Under the pieces are notes generated by a model. That model ran no database searches, was not told the DNA's origin, and saw only the letters and a list, made by a program, of their open reading frames with translations. DNA of 20,446 nt from Bacillota bacterium (lineage in GTDB: Bacteria; Bacillota_C; Negativicutes; JAEYSJ01): contig JAEYSJ010000269.1 of NCBI GenBank assembly GCA_023434855.1, forward strand, positions 1 through 20,446, read 5' to 3'. The translations under genes and the position numbers were made by a program. Of this stretch, positions 7,259 to 15,251 are shown in pieces (position 1 is the first letter of the stretch; each line of letters begins with the position of its first letter).

Positions 7259-8433
7259 CGTGAAATATTCATATATGCAACCATTAATCCCATAATAAAA
7301 AACATAAAACAAGTTTCATTTCGATTTAAAAAGATGTAGTCTGTAAAATTGTAATTTATAAATGACAGCCAGGAAATTATAAACGCAACTAGCAAATAAT
7401 CGTGCGGCTTCTTTAATTGCATCCGACCATAAGCTATCAGTCCTCCCAGCAGACTGATTATTGATACTAATCCCAGTACCCCGGTTTCGGCAAAAAACAT
7501 GAGAAAAATATTGTGCGCATAGCCAAAATACTGCATCCCTTCCGAGAAGAATTCCGGACTTTGGGACACAGTCGGATAAATATTGCTGCCAATACCTACC
7601 CAGGGTGAAGATAGCCCCATTTTAATCGCCGTATGCAACATGGCCAGCCTGTCTTGTGAGTCACTTACCATAATCCTGGTCATAATATTTGGCATTAAGA
7701 CCGGTATCAGCAAAATACAAAGAACTGTAACGCCGCTGGCCAGCCAAATTAGCTTTTTATTTTTTTCAAAATAAGCATTCAGCAACAAAAAAATAGGCAA
7801 AAAAGCCCAGAGAGCTCTGAGCGCACTACACAGTATACCGACCACAAAAATAAGTAATACCATCTCCCACAATGGCTTTCGCCTTTGTTTTGCCGCTCGC
7901 ATGAAAGCCCAAATAAAGGGTAATAGCATAATTGCTAAAAACCCAAAATTTTTTACATTATGATGCCCAGTAACATAAACTATATCCCAGTAAAAGTGAT
8001 GATAATAAATTCCTTCAATAATTGTATTAATTGCCAGTAACGCCACTGGAACTACCATTATTTGCAAAATACTCATTATATGCTTTTTCTTTGTTATTAC
8101 CAAAGGTATTAGAAATAATGGCACAGCAGGCAGTATAATAAGCTGATACAGATAATTGTAGCTTCTTGCAAAATCGCGCGAAAATAAATTAGTAAACAGC
8201 AGCACCCCAAAAAACTGTCCAACCAGAATAACCATTTTTTTATCAACAGAAGGCAGCTTTCTGGTTAAAAACAGATTAGCCAATAACAAGACACTGACAA
8301 TATAAAATACATTCCTAACCTGAATATAGCCCACACTGACTAATAAACCGGCTAAGCATACAAGATAAAATTGAATTTTACTAATCTTATTTTCAATTTT
8401 TGTTATTCCTTCATTACTGCTACTAGTATGCAC
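7249..8433 (-). CDS. O-antigen ligase/polymerase-family membrane protein (Wzy_C family, probably WaaL-like)
   Basis: A 394-residue integral membrane protein with about ten to twelve hydrophobic segments and one large outside loop. The loop holds the family pattern SPWVGIGSNIYP (276-287) and YAHNIFL with H307. An earlier Arg in ALRALW (R206) matches the Arg/His pair important in WaaL. WaaL joins the undecaprenyl-linked O-chain to lipid A-core on the periplasmic side; Wzy polymerases share the fold. Ligase is favoured because export here uses Wzm/Wzt, which needs no Wzy, and because heptose-core genes are adjacent. The start is GTG 8431-8433 with GGAGG six bases upstream. It lies 48 bp after the glycosyltransferase gene and is the last gene before the terminator. 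Sequence alone cannot firmly separate ligase from polymerase. Confidence 0.8.
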   Translation of the reverse strand: MHTSSSNEGITKIENKISKIQFYLVCLAGLLVSVGYIQVRNVFYIVSVLLLANLFLTRKLPSVDKKMVILVGQFFGVLLFTNLFSRDFARSYNYLYQLIILPAVPLFLIPLVITKKKHIMSILQIMVVPVALLAINTIIEGIYYHHFYWDIVYVTGHHNVKNFGFLAIMLLPFIWAFMRAAKQRRKPLWEMVLLIFVVGILCSALRALWAFLPIFLLLNAYFEKNKKLIWLASGVTVLCILLIPVLMPNIMTRIMVSDSQDRLAMLHTAIKMGLSSPWVGIGSNIYPTVSQSPEFFSEGMQYFGYAHNIFLMFFAETGVLGLVSIISLLGGLIAYGRMQLKKPHDYLLVAFIISWLSFINYNFTDYIFLNRNETCFMFFIMGLMVAYMNISRQP

Positions 8434-8481
8434 AAACAGCCTCCGTTATGAACGAGTAAAGATCTCTTTAAATTAATTTTG

Positions 8482-9504
8482 CTAATTAGCATCAATAAAC
8501 ACTTCTTTAAATTTAGTCATAACTGCCGCAGGGTTGTACCTTTGCGAATAAGCATCACAATCTCTTGGGCAATGCTTGTTATAATTACTTATTATTTTCC
8601 CGAGTTGAGCGTAATTGGAATAGTAGATTCCCTTATTTCCTAAGATCTCAATATGGCTACGTTCTTTAATAAAACTCGCATTACAGGTTATGACCGGTTT
8701 ATTGCATATTGAAAATTCTCCACAGGCTATACCAAAGCTTTCTCCTTGCAACCGGGCATGCAACATTGCATCACAAGTATTAATAAATTTTGTCTTATAA
8801 GCTGGCTCGGCTGCCCCTTCCAAAAAAATGATATTATTCATTTTGGTAGTCGTAAACAAAAGTGGACTAAAAAATTGATTTAGCCACTTTTTCTGAAAAA
8901 AGCTTTTACTTTCTAAAAAGTTTTCGGTATTCATGAACAAAAAGTAAATATCTTTACGTTTAGTCGCAATTGAATATACCAATCGCTTAACAAAAGCAAT
9001 ATCAAAGGTTTCCAATCCACCATAACGCCCAAATACAATTGCATCTTCTGGAATATTCAATTGCTGGCGTAAATCACCCTCCGCATGCGGCAACTGAACA
9101 ATGTGGGGCACATATGGCATTTTACCGCCGCTCATCTCTTGACTTAGCCACTCCGATACGTAGGCATACACGTCACCATGCCGATCATAGGACTTGAATA
9201 CAACATGAATGCAGTTTTTTATTCCTTGCAACAGTACGCCGTCGTTTTCTCCGGCCTTAATAGCATAAAAAATAGCCACCTTTTCATCATTAGCGAATTT
9301 CTGCAGCTCCGCTAACGTATCATAATAAATCACTTGGAACCGTTTGTGAAATTTTTCTACCGCCTTGGGGTGATGCGCACTGGTACGTTTAACAGCAATA
9401 ATGGATTTATTATCCAGAATTTCTTCGTTATAGTGGGCATAATCATACAATGCAACCTCTGTACCGCGTAACGACAATTGATTGGAATGAAATAAGATTT
9501 TCAT
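8482..9504 (-). CDS. GT-B-fold glycosyltransferase, GT4-like
   Basis: A 340-residue cytoplasmic glycosyltransferase of unknown specificity. It opens with MKILFHSNQLSLRGTEVALYD, the N-terminal strand and glycine-containing loop of GT-B enzymes. Around 155-165 FGRYGGLETFD starts the C-terminal domain. Near 260 there is MLHARLQGESFGIACGEF, a version of the acidic motif (E-x7-E region) that binds the nucleotide sugar in GT4 proteins, followed by KPVITCN. The ATG is preceded by GGCGGAAG and forms an ATGA junction with the end of an upstream remnant frame. It sits between the acyltransferase and ligase genes, so a role in O-chain or outer-core assembly is likely. The donor sugar and linkage are unknown. 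Confidence 0.75.
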   Translation of the reverse strand: MKILFHSNQLSLRGTEVALYDYAHYNEEILDNKSIIAVKRTSAHHPKAVEKFHKRFQVIYYDTLAELQKFANDEKVAIFYAIKAGENDGVLLQGIKNCIHVVFKSYDRHGDVYAYVSEWLSQEMSGGKMPYVPHIVQLPHAEGDLRQQLNIPEDAIVFGRYGGLETFDIAFVKRLVYSIATKRKDIYFLFMNTENFLESKSFFQKKWLNQFFSPLLFTTTKMNNIIFLEGAAEPAYKTKFINTCDAMLHARLQGESFGIACGEFSICNKPVITCNASFIKERSHIEILGNKGIYYSNYAQLGKIISNYNKHCPRDCDAYSQRYNPAAVMTKFKEVFIDAN

Positions 9505-9617
9505 TTTTCTTCCGCCTTCAGATTTGTATATCTATCAGTTTCCAATTGCGCCTGATATCGTTCACTAATGACACGTTTAATATCCTTTGATGGCTGTAAA
9601 GTAAAAGAATCAGGTGT
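9501..9617 (-). pseudogene. 3' remnant of an unrecognised gene, coupled to the next gene
   Basis: Between the acyltransferase and glycosyltransferase genes, a 38-residue minus-strand frame includes IKRVISERYQAQLETDR. It ends in a TGA that overlaps the next ATG (ATGA). It begins after a TAA at 9618-9620 and has no ATG or GTG start. The composition is like a helical, charged C-terminal tail. The preserved ATGA junction is what the end of a functional upstream gene would look like. I infer a gene whose 5' part has been lost; the family is not recognised. Confidence 0.45.
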
Positions 9618-9746
9618 TTACCTAGCTACAACGATTTAACATATTTACCGATACAGTAACTGTCATCGAGTTTTCCTTTTCATGACAACGTTAGGTTGAA
9701 TAATCTTAGTATCTAAGAGAAAAATAGGAAAACCAGCCTATTGTAG
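9618..9746. other. short non-coding gap after the acyltransferase gene
   Basis: No frame reads like protein here. On the minus strand, AACCA near the acyltransferase stop can pair with TGGTT about 20 bases later, followed by TTCCTATTTTT: a weak terminator candidate. TGTCAT and ATGACA form another short inverted repeat near 9660-9690. I see no convincing promoter. It may mark a recombination junction. Confidence 0.35.
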
Positions 9747-10817
9747 CTATAAAATTGGTTCTAAATTTTCTCGTGAATTAAATAATTTTTCTTTTACATA
9801 AACAAGCAGTATCGGAATTCCTATACCAACTACAGAGTACAAGATTCCCCACCAGCTTTTCTGTATAATGGGAAAGTTACCCAGCATATAGTACGGTAAA
9901 CCAAGAAATGCGATTTGTATTAGAGTAACTAATTTGAAAGATAATATATGTAAGGCCATAATTGGTATCGTGTTTTTGCCTACATAGCTCAAAATATAAA
10001 TAATGCGCCGATTTGAAATGTGCTTGGAAATATAAAAAGTCAAATAAGTTCCTAATATCGTGCCGGTAAGCATAAAAGCGGGGTCAGGGTAAAAGTTTCT
10101 TCGCATATCCATTTCGCCGTATTCACGAAGTAATAACAATATTAAAACAGATATTAGTAGTAGCTGTTTACTATTAAAATCAACCTTATGTTCGTACTGA
10201 CGATACAAATATCCTAAATAAAAAATAAACACTGCAACCATAGACACATTTATTGCTTCGGGTACAAAAACTATACTATTAATAATTCCAAATTTGATTT
10301 TTGTAAAAAAGTTGCCGAAACAAAAACATAATAAAGTTAATATTAATTTGCAACCTTCTCCGTAAGTTAACGCTATTTTACTTATTAACCAAAACATGAT
10401 ATTCACAATAAATAAGACCGTTAAAAACCAAAGGGGCGCTAATAGTAATTCAGTTCCATTAAAAAATAAAATTGAAAAAGCATTCTTTAAGTAATCGTTT
10501 GCAGAATACAAACCTTGAATGGCATTTGTATTTGGGTTTCCACTGTAAATATTTAAACTAAAAAATATATTATGTAATAACAAAAATACTAATTCAAATT
10601 GTAAAAATGGAATATACAATGATTTAATGCGTTTAATTAAAAAATCTAAAAAACTATAAGAATATTTATCTTTATAAAAATATCCCGATATTAAAAAAAA
10701 TAAGGGCATGTGAAACAGATATATAAATTTACCTATTACCATTCCCGAGTGCCCAATTACTACAAATATGATTCCTAAAGCTTTTGCAATATCAAGATAC
10801 TCGATTCTATTATTCAT
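9747..10817 (-). CDS. acyltransferase 3 family membrane O-acetyltransferase
   Basis: A 356-residue membrane protein with about ten hydrophobic helices and both signatures of the acyltransferase 3 family (OafA, WecH, fucose O-acetylase). These are YLDIAKALGIIFVVIGHSG with the conserved His (H23), and FHMPLFFLISGYF at 35-47. Such proteins move an acetyl group, usually from acetyl-CoA, onto a sugar hydroxyl of a surface glycan. There is no extra SGNH domain. The ATG has AAGGA upstream and lies 12 bp after the preceding GT2 gene. This is the most AT-rich stretch of the window: I count 16 G+C in the 120 bases 10561-10680, very unlike the heptose genes and suggestive of foreign origin. The acylated sugar is unknown. 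Confidence 0.85.
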   Translation of the reverse strand: MNNRIEYLDIAKALGIIFVVIGHSGMVIGKFIYLFHMPLFFLISGYFYKDKYSYSFLDFLIKRIKSLYIPFLQFELVFLLLHNIFFSLNIYSGNPNTNAIQGLYSANDYLKNAFSILFFNGTELLLAPLWFLTVLFIVNIMFWLISKIALTYGEGCKLILTLLCFCFGNFFTKIKFGIINSIVFVPEAINVSMVAVFIFYLGYLYRQYEHKVDFNSKQLLLISVLILLLLREYGEMDMRRNFYPDPAFMLTGTILGTYLTFYISKHISNRRIIYILSYVGKNTIPIMALHILSFKLVTLIQIAFLGLPYYMLGNFPIIQKSWWGILYSVVGIGIPILLVYVKEKLFNSRENLEPIL

Positions 10818-10829
10818 TCAATCATATCC

Positions 10830-11678
10830 TTATTTGACATATTTATTTATTTCCACCTGAGCTAGCATGTCATACTGACGTTTGATTGTTGTCGATACAT
10901 CATTTGTGCCATACTTTTTCATTAAATAATATTTAATTTCTGTAGTAGCTCGGTACATACTCATTAGAATCGCCAACATTATTCCTTGAAAACCGTCTTT
11001 ATACCCTTTTCGTTTAACAAATCTATGCCAAAATTCCCGGTAAATTCGTTTAAAAACTTTAATCTTAGAAAATTTATCACTTTTGTCCCATTTATTTTCA
11101 GCTTCGATTGTTGTGTAGCGGTTAAGTTTTTCAATAAAATGTTCAACATCAATATAATTGAAGTGGATAAAAGAGCATTCCGGATCAGAAATGTGAAGCA
11201 CCTTTGCTAAGGGACTGAGTTGGACAAAACAGTGTATTTGATTAGTATAAGTCATATATTGCTGCTTAAAAAACCTCATCTGTTTATCCTCTAAAGCACC
11301 CCACCCCGTTTCTTGCATGCAATACCCAAAAAAATAATTGCGGCGTGGGATCGAAACCGCATCGTATTGGTTTTCCCGCGCAATTTTCAATAAGCAATTT
11401 CGCAACTGAATTGGTACTAGCTCGTCCGCATCAACCACTAACACCCATTCATTAGAAGCCTGCTGCAAACCAAATTGTCGTGCCGGATCCGCATAGCGCA
11501 TTCTTTCATAGCTAAATATTTTATTAGTATATTCTTGAGCGATCTCAACAGTCTTATCATCACTAAACATGTCAATGATGATAATTTCATCCGCCCATTT
11601 CAAGCATTCAAGACAATTTCTAATATTCTTTTCCTCATTGAGGGTATGGATAATTACTGTAATCGCAGGATTGTTCAT
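10830..11678 (-). CDS. GT2 glycosyltransferase, WaaE/KdtX-like
   Basis: A 282-residue inverting GT-A glycosyltransferase. The N-terminal strand ITVIIHTLNEEKNIRNCLE, the first acidic site at D36, RYADPARQFGLQQA, and the metal-binding DAD at 83-85 match the WaaE/KdtX-like branch of GT2. In that branch the Klebsiella enzyme adds beta-1,4-glucose to the first heptose of the core. The C-terminal part (FKRIYREFWHRFVKRKGYKDGFQG) also fits this branch, whose members end in a basic, partly hydrophobic segment. It follows another GT2 gene after 28 bp and precedes the acyltransferase gene by 12 bp. Action on the LPS core is plausible given the nearby heptosyltransferases, but the donor and acceptor are inferred only. 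Confidence 0.8.
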   Translation of the reverse strand: MNNPAITVIIHTLNEEKNIRNCLECLKWADEIIIIDMFSDDKTVEIAQEYTNKIFSYERMRYADPARQFGLQQASNEWVLVVDADELVPIQLRNCLLKIARENQYDAVSIPRRNYFFGYCMQETGWGALEDKQMRFFKQQYMTYTNQIHCFVQLSPLAKVLHISDPECSFIHFNYIDVEHFIEKLNRYTTIEAENKWDKSDKFSKIKVFKRIYREFWHRFVKRKGYKDGFQGIMLAILMSMYRATTEIKYYLMKKYGTNDVSTTIKRQYDMLAQVEINKYVK

Positions 11679-11706
11679 ATGTAGTTACACCACCGGTTTT
11701 AAGAAT

Positions 11707-12618
11707 TCAGACTAGCTTCCCGTATTTCCGCCTAAAAAAGTCTACTAATCCTTTTAGATATGCTTTGCCTAGCATTTTTAAGTTATCATCTTTTTTTATT
11801 ATTCCCCTCAGAAAATATTTCATAGAAAAAATTAATGTTCGAACGATAAAATAAAGATAAAAATAAAATTTATGGTATAATGCTCCATGGCTCTGCATGA
11901 AATATAAATTATTGCGAATGGAATAATAAAACTGAATATAAGAAGTTTTTCTCACTGAAGCAGACGTTTTATGCCAAACGACTCCCCCTGGTATAACAAT
12001 TAGCGGAATTCCTGCTTGCCGCAATTTACAACAATAATCAACATCTTCAAAATACAAGAAAAATTTTTCATCCATGCGATGTTGTTCAAATAATTTAGCT
12101 AAAGCAAACATGCTGCATCCGGAAATCCATTCGGTGCTGCAAGGTTCTGTTACAAATCCATTATCCTTTAAGTGAATATGAGTATGATATGCCTTACCCT
12201 TCCACCAATTGATAGCACCACCATCATACCAAATATCGCACCCTGTACCATACTTGTATACTTTGCCGCCAATTAAAGCTAATTCATATTGGCCAACGCT
12301 AGCAACTAATTCCTTTAAACTTTCAGGGTGTACCACTGTGTCATTATTAAGCAGCCAAATATACTTTGCCCCATTGTTTACTGCCATGTCAATACCAATA
12401 TTGTTTCCACCAGCAAAACCTACATTTTCTTTATTACTAATAATGATTACGTCATCATACTTTCTTTCCAATTCCGAAACACTATTATCAGATGATGCAT
12501 TATCAATAATAACAATTTTAAATAATACATCTTTCATTTTCTTTAATGATTCAATGCATTCAACTGTATCTTGCCAACTATTATAATTTACTAAGATAAT
12601 ATACACCATTTCATTCAT
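11707..12618 (-). CDS. GT2 glycosyltransferase, rhamnosyltransferase-like
   Basis: A 303-residue GT-A enzyme of the WbbL/RfbN-like GT2 group. The start VYIILVNYNSWQDTVECIESL is typical. The nucleotide-site Asp in IIDNASSDNS (D39), NVGFAGGNN (65-73) and the NND metal site (91-93) are all present. WISGCSMFA and the FFLYFEDVDYCCKLR acceptor-site motif follow. Many members transfer L-rhamnose or another deoxyhexose, but no rhamnose synthesis genes are in the window. ATG 12616-12618 has AAAGGCGGG upstream and lies 13 bp after a GT9 gene, so it belongs to the same operon. It probably adds an outer-core or O-chain sugar; the C-methyl deoxyhexose is one possible donor (inference). Confidence 0.82.
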   Translation of the reverse strand: MNEMVYIILVNYNSWQDTVECIESLKKMKDVLFKIVIIDNASSDNSVSELERKYDDVIIISNKENVGFAGGNNIGIDMAVNNGAKYIWLLNNDTVVHPESLKELVASVGQYELALIGGKVYKYGTGCDIWYDGGAINWWKGKAYHTHIHLKDNGFVTEPCSTEWISGCSMFALAKLFEQHRMDEKFFLYFEDVDYCCKLRQAGIPLIVIPGGVVWHKTSASVRKTSYIQFYYSIRNNLYFMQSHGALYHKFYFYLYFIVRTLIFSMKYFLRGIIKKDDNLKMLGKAYLKGLVDFFRRKYGKLV

Positions 12619-12631
12619 AAATGCCCGCCTT

Positions 12632-13609
12632 TTATAGATGTAATATCTGAGATACTGCTGCGCATACCTCTATCGGCGTAATTTGACGCACACAGAGTTT
12701 ATCATCCCGGCATTCTTGTCCGGTATTATAACAGGGTGAGCATGGTAAATTCTTGGTCATCGCCGTACAGTTTTTTCGAGGCGCCCATTGAACAGGGGTA
12801 GTAGGTCCGTAAATTGCTATTTGTGGTGTATTTGTAGTAGCAGCAAAATGTAATACCGATGTACAACCACAAACAACCAATTCCGCTAACGAGATTAAAT
12901 AGGTAGTTTCCCTTATATTCATCAAGCCTACCATATTAAGACTACCAGTAAATTTTTCAGCACGTTCACGGTGCTCCTTACCACCAACAATGACAACTAC
13001 AAATTGATGTAATACAAGAAAGTCAATTAATTCCTGATAATATTCCTCCGGCCAATCTTTTAAATAGGACAATGAATAAGGTGCTAACACAATCATTGAT
13101 TGCATCGACAAATCAACCTTATTTTTCATCAATAACTGTTTGACATGTTGTTTCTCCTGCTCATGGCATGGTGCCATAATAAGTTGAGTATTTGTGGTAT
13201 CAATTCCGGCATATCTGGCAACAGCTAACGTATTTTCCACCTCATAAGTATGAGTATTCGGTGTTCCCAACACTTGATCTGTTAAAAATGATTTCTTTTT
13301 AGTGCCTCTTCCAATTCGTCGTGGAATACAGGCTAACCAAGCAAACAAACTTGATCGATAATGAAAATCTAAGATCAAAGCCAAATCAGCGCGCCAAATT
13401 TTTTTTATAATCGGAAACACACTGTCCCCTTTCTCATAAAGTAGCAACTCATCGACAAAGGGATGTCCTTCCAAAATATCTCTGGCTGCAGGTGATGCCA
13501 TCATAATTGTACGGCTATCGGGATAGGTCTCTTTAATGGCCCGCAACGTTGGAGTAGCCAGTAATGTATCACCTAAGCTAGCTCTATCCGCTACAAAAAT
13601 TTTTTTCAC
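12632..13609 (-). CDS. GT9 heptosyltransferase-family protein
   Basis: Member of the ADP-heptose:LPS heptosyltransferase family (WaaC/WaaF/WaaQ, GT9), which adds L,D-heptose to the LPS core at the inner face of the inner membrane. The N-terminal ASLGDTLLATPTLRAI carries the conserved Asp loop. CTSVLHFAATTNTPQIAIYGPT near the C-terminus is the donor-binding region. A four-Cys cluster CSPCYNTGQECRDDKLC follows. The frame is open to a GTG at 13642 (336 residues), but I chose GTG 13607-13609 (325 residues). AAGGGGA sits at good spacing before it, and the protein then begins MKKIFVADR as its paralogues do. It follows another GT9 gene after about 70 bp. The acceptor position cannot be told from sequence. 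Confidence 0.85.
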   Translation of the reverse strand: MKKIFVADRASLGDTLLATPTLRAIKETYPDSRTIMMASPAARDILEGHPFVDELLLYEKGDSVFPIIKKIWRADLALILDFHYRSSLFAWLACIPRRIGRGTKKKSFLTDQVLGTPNTHTYEVENTLAVARYAGIDTTNTQLIMAPCHEQEKQHVKQLLMKNKVDLSMQSMIVLAPYSLSYLKDWPEEYYQELIDFLVLHQFVVVIVGGKEHRERAEKFTGSLNMVGLMNIRETTYLISLAELVVCGCTSVLHFAATTNTPQIAIYGPTTPVQWAPRKNCTAMTKNLPCSPCYNTGQECRDDKLCVRQITPIEVCAAVSQILHL

Positions 13610-13680
13610 ACTACAACGTCCCCTTATTATAATTTGATTCACTTATCGTCTTTACCGTTTGCCAGTTTCCTCAATATGGG

Positions 13681-14724
13681 TCAACGCAGAAAATGCCCGG
13701 TCTCCACTGCCTCAACAACCTCACTCACGGCTATATCCATACATTTATGCTCCGGACAAGCGTCTTCAGGAATGGCACAGGGACAGCAGTCTAAATTCCG
13801 GAATAGCACTTTGGACTTATCGCTTAGCGGATGCCACCGTTTAGGCGAAGTACAGCCAAATATGGCGACAATGGGGACCTTTGTAGTAGCTGCGATGTGC
13901 ATGGCTCCGGTATCTACAGTAATAAACAGGTCGGTTTGTTCAAATAACGCTACTAAATCGCGCAGGGTAGTTTTTCCGCAAAAATTTGCAACAGGAACTT
14001 TCGTTAGCGATGCTACTTTATCGGCGTATTGTCTGTCTTCAGGGGCTCCAATAATAAAGAAAGCAGCATCATAGCGTTGGGACAAAATATCGACTACCTG
14101 GGCGAACCTGTCGCCGGGCCAGGTTTTCAACGCAAACGTTCCCTTTACACATAGTGCGATGCGATGTCTTTTAGCTGGCAAAGTGCTAAACAACGCCTGT
14201 GCGTTTGCTAAATTGGCAGCAGTTATCTTTCCGGTAACCGGTTTGGCGTTTCCCTGGCAGCCCGTAAAACCTCTGATAATCGCCTGATAGGTTTCGGCCT
14301 GAAGGTTATTAACGATATCATGCTGTACCTTAATCGTATGCGTATATAGCATGGTTATCCAACTAGGTTTGTCATTAAAAACTCTTTCCGGCCCTACCCG
14401 TACCGGTATGCCTGCCAGCATGGTAAGCAGAGCGGGCCGTAATTTCCGGTCAAATGAAATACTTACGTCAAATTTTCGTTTTCTCAGCTCTTTGGTGAAG
14501 GCCAGCATTGATTTTACGGACTTATGTTTTGCCTTATAGTCGTAGATGATTACCTCATCAAGCAGCGGATTGTCTTGTAGAATATCGGCTACGGCAGGCC
14601 GTACCATCATGCTGATTTTCGCCTGAGGATAACATTGTTTCAATAAAGCCACGGCACTTGTGGTTAGCAGTACATCACCAAGGTTGACCAGTGAATGGAC
14701 AAGTATGTTATTATACTTCTTCAT
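13681..14724 (-). CDS. GT9 heptosyltransferase-family protein
   Basis: A 347-residue GT9 protein. SLVNLGDVLLTTSAVALLKQ gives the N-terminal acceptor-side Asp loop. ALCVKGTFALKTWPGDRFAQ marks the start of the C-terminal Rossmann domain, and TVDTGAMHIAATTKVPIVAIFG is the ADP-heptose-binding region. A four-Cys cluster (CCPCAIPEDACPEHKC) lies near the C-terminus. The ATG overlaps the gmhB stop in an ATGA junction and has GGGAGAG upstream, so it is coupled to the heptose synthesis genes. It is more GC-rich than the O-chain genes further on. It is one of four GT9 paralogues here; which adds heptose I, II or a later residue is not resolvable by eye. Confidence 0.87.
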   Translation of the reverse strand: MKKYNNILVHSLVNLGDVLLTTSAVALLKQCYPQAKISMMVRPAVADILQDNPLLDEVIIYDYKAKHKSVKSMLAFTKELRKRKFDVSISFDRKLRPALLTMLAGIPVRVGPERVFNDKPSWITMLYTHTIKVQHDIVNNLQAETYQAIIRGFTGCQGNAKPVTGKITAANLANAQALFSTLPAKRHRIALCVKGTFALKTWPGDRFAQVVDILSQRYDAAFFIIGAPEDRQYADKVASLTKVPVANFCGKTTLRDLVALFEQTDLFITVDTGAMHIAATTKVPIVAIFGCTSPKRWHPLSDKSKVLFRNLDCCPCAIPEDACPEHKCMDIAVSEVVEAVETGHFLR

Positions 14725-15251
14725 ACATTTAACTCTCCCAGGGTATTTTTAACAAAATCGAACAGATTGGTACCATTAAACAAGTACCCGCGCAGCCTGC
14801 AAGCAGCGGCGGCCGCAATATCGGAATCCCTGTCGCCAATCAGGAACGATTTTTCCTTGTCCACCGGCCATTCAGCCATGGCCTGCAGGATTAGTCCGGG
14901 CTCCGGTTTGCGGCAGGCGCATTTTTGCCGGTATGTTTCCAGTTTGGCGTCTGTATGGTGCGGACAGTAGTAAAAGGCATCTACATGTGCTCCCTGTTTG
15001 GCCAGTTCATCATTCATCCAGTGATGTAATGTGTTGACGTCTTCTTCGCTGTAGTAGCCTCGCGCTACACCGCTTTGATTAGTTACTACAAATACCAGAT
15101 AGCCTTTATCGTTGAAATATTTAACAGTCGCGACTGCCCCTGTCATCCACTTAAAGTCTTCAGGCCGGTAAACATAACCGGTGTCAATATTAAGAACTCC
15201 ATCTCTGTCAAAAAATACGGCAGCCTGCTCTTTTTTAGCGCAAGTAGCCAT
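14721..15251 (-). CDS. gmhB: D-glycero-D-manno-heptose 1,7-bisphosphate 7-phosphatase
   Basis: HAD-family phosphatase that removes the 7-phosphate from heptose 1,7-bisphosphate, the third step of ADP-heptose synthesis. The nucleophile motif FFDRDGVLN has D15 and D17. VTNQSG lies at 57-61. A zinc site is formed by C96, H98, C111 and C113 (CPH...CAC), and the last HAD motif IGDRDSD has D140 and D144. The length of 176 residues is normal. The frame is open to 15323, but ATG 15249-15251 is preferred. It has GGGGGAG just upstream, starts at the family's usual place and overlaps hldD by only 17 bp. It is followed by a GT9 gene in an ATGA junction. Confidence 0.95.
   Translation of the reverse strand: MATCAKKEQAAVFFDRDGVLNIDTGYVYRPEDFKWMTGAVATVKYFNDKGYLVFVVTNQSGVARGYYSEEDVNTLHHWMNDELAKQGAHVDAFYYCPHHTDAKLETYRQKCACRKPEPGLILQAMAEWPVDKEKSFLIGDRDSDIAAAAACRLRGYLFNGTNLFDFVKNTLGELNV

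Noticed and set aside
7249..8433. Wzy O-antigen polymerase instead of ligase
   Set aside because: Not excluded by sequence, but the Wzm/Wzt pair exports finished chains and the gene sits with core genes, so ligase is the better call.
12209..12586. Plus-strand open frame of 125 codons
   Set aside because: Antisense to the GT2 gene at 11707-12618, which has clear catalytic motifs; no motif of its own.
13610..13642. Longer N-terminus for the GT9 gene from GTG 13642
   Set aside because: The AAGGGGA signal lies inside this stretch and serves the GTG at 13609; the extra residues are not found in the paralogues.
13634..14074. Plus-strand open frame of 146 codons
   Set aside because: It lies wholly over the well-supported GT9 gene on the minus strand, has no family motifs and an unlike-protein composition; a shadow frame.
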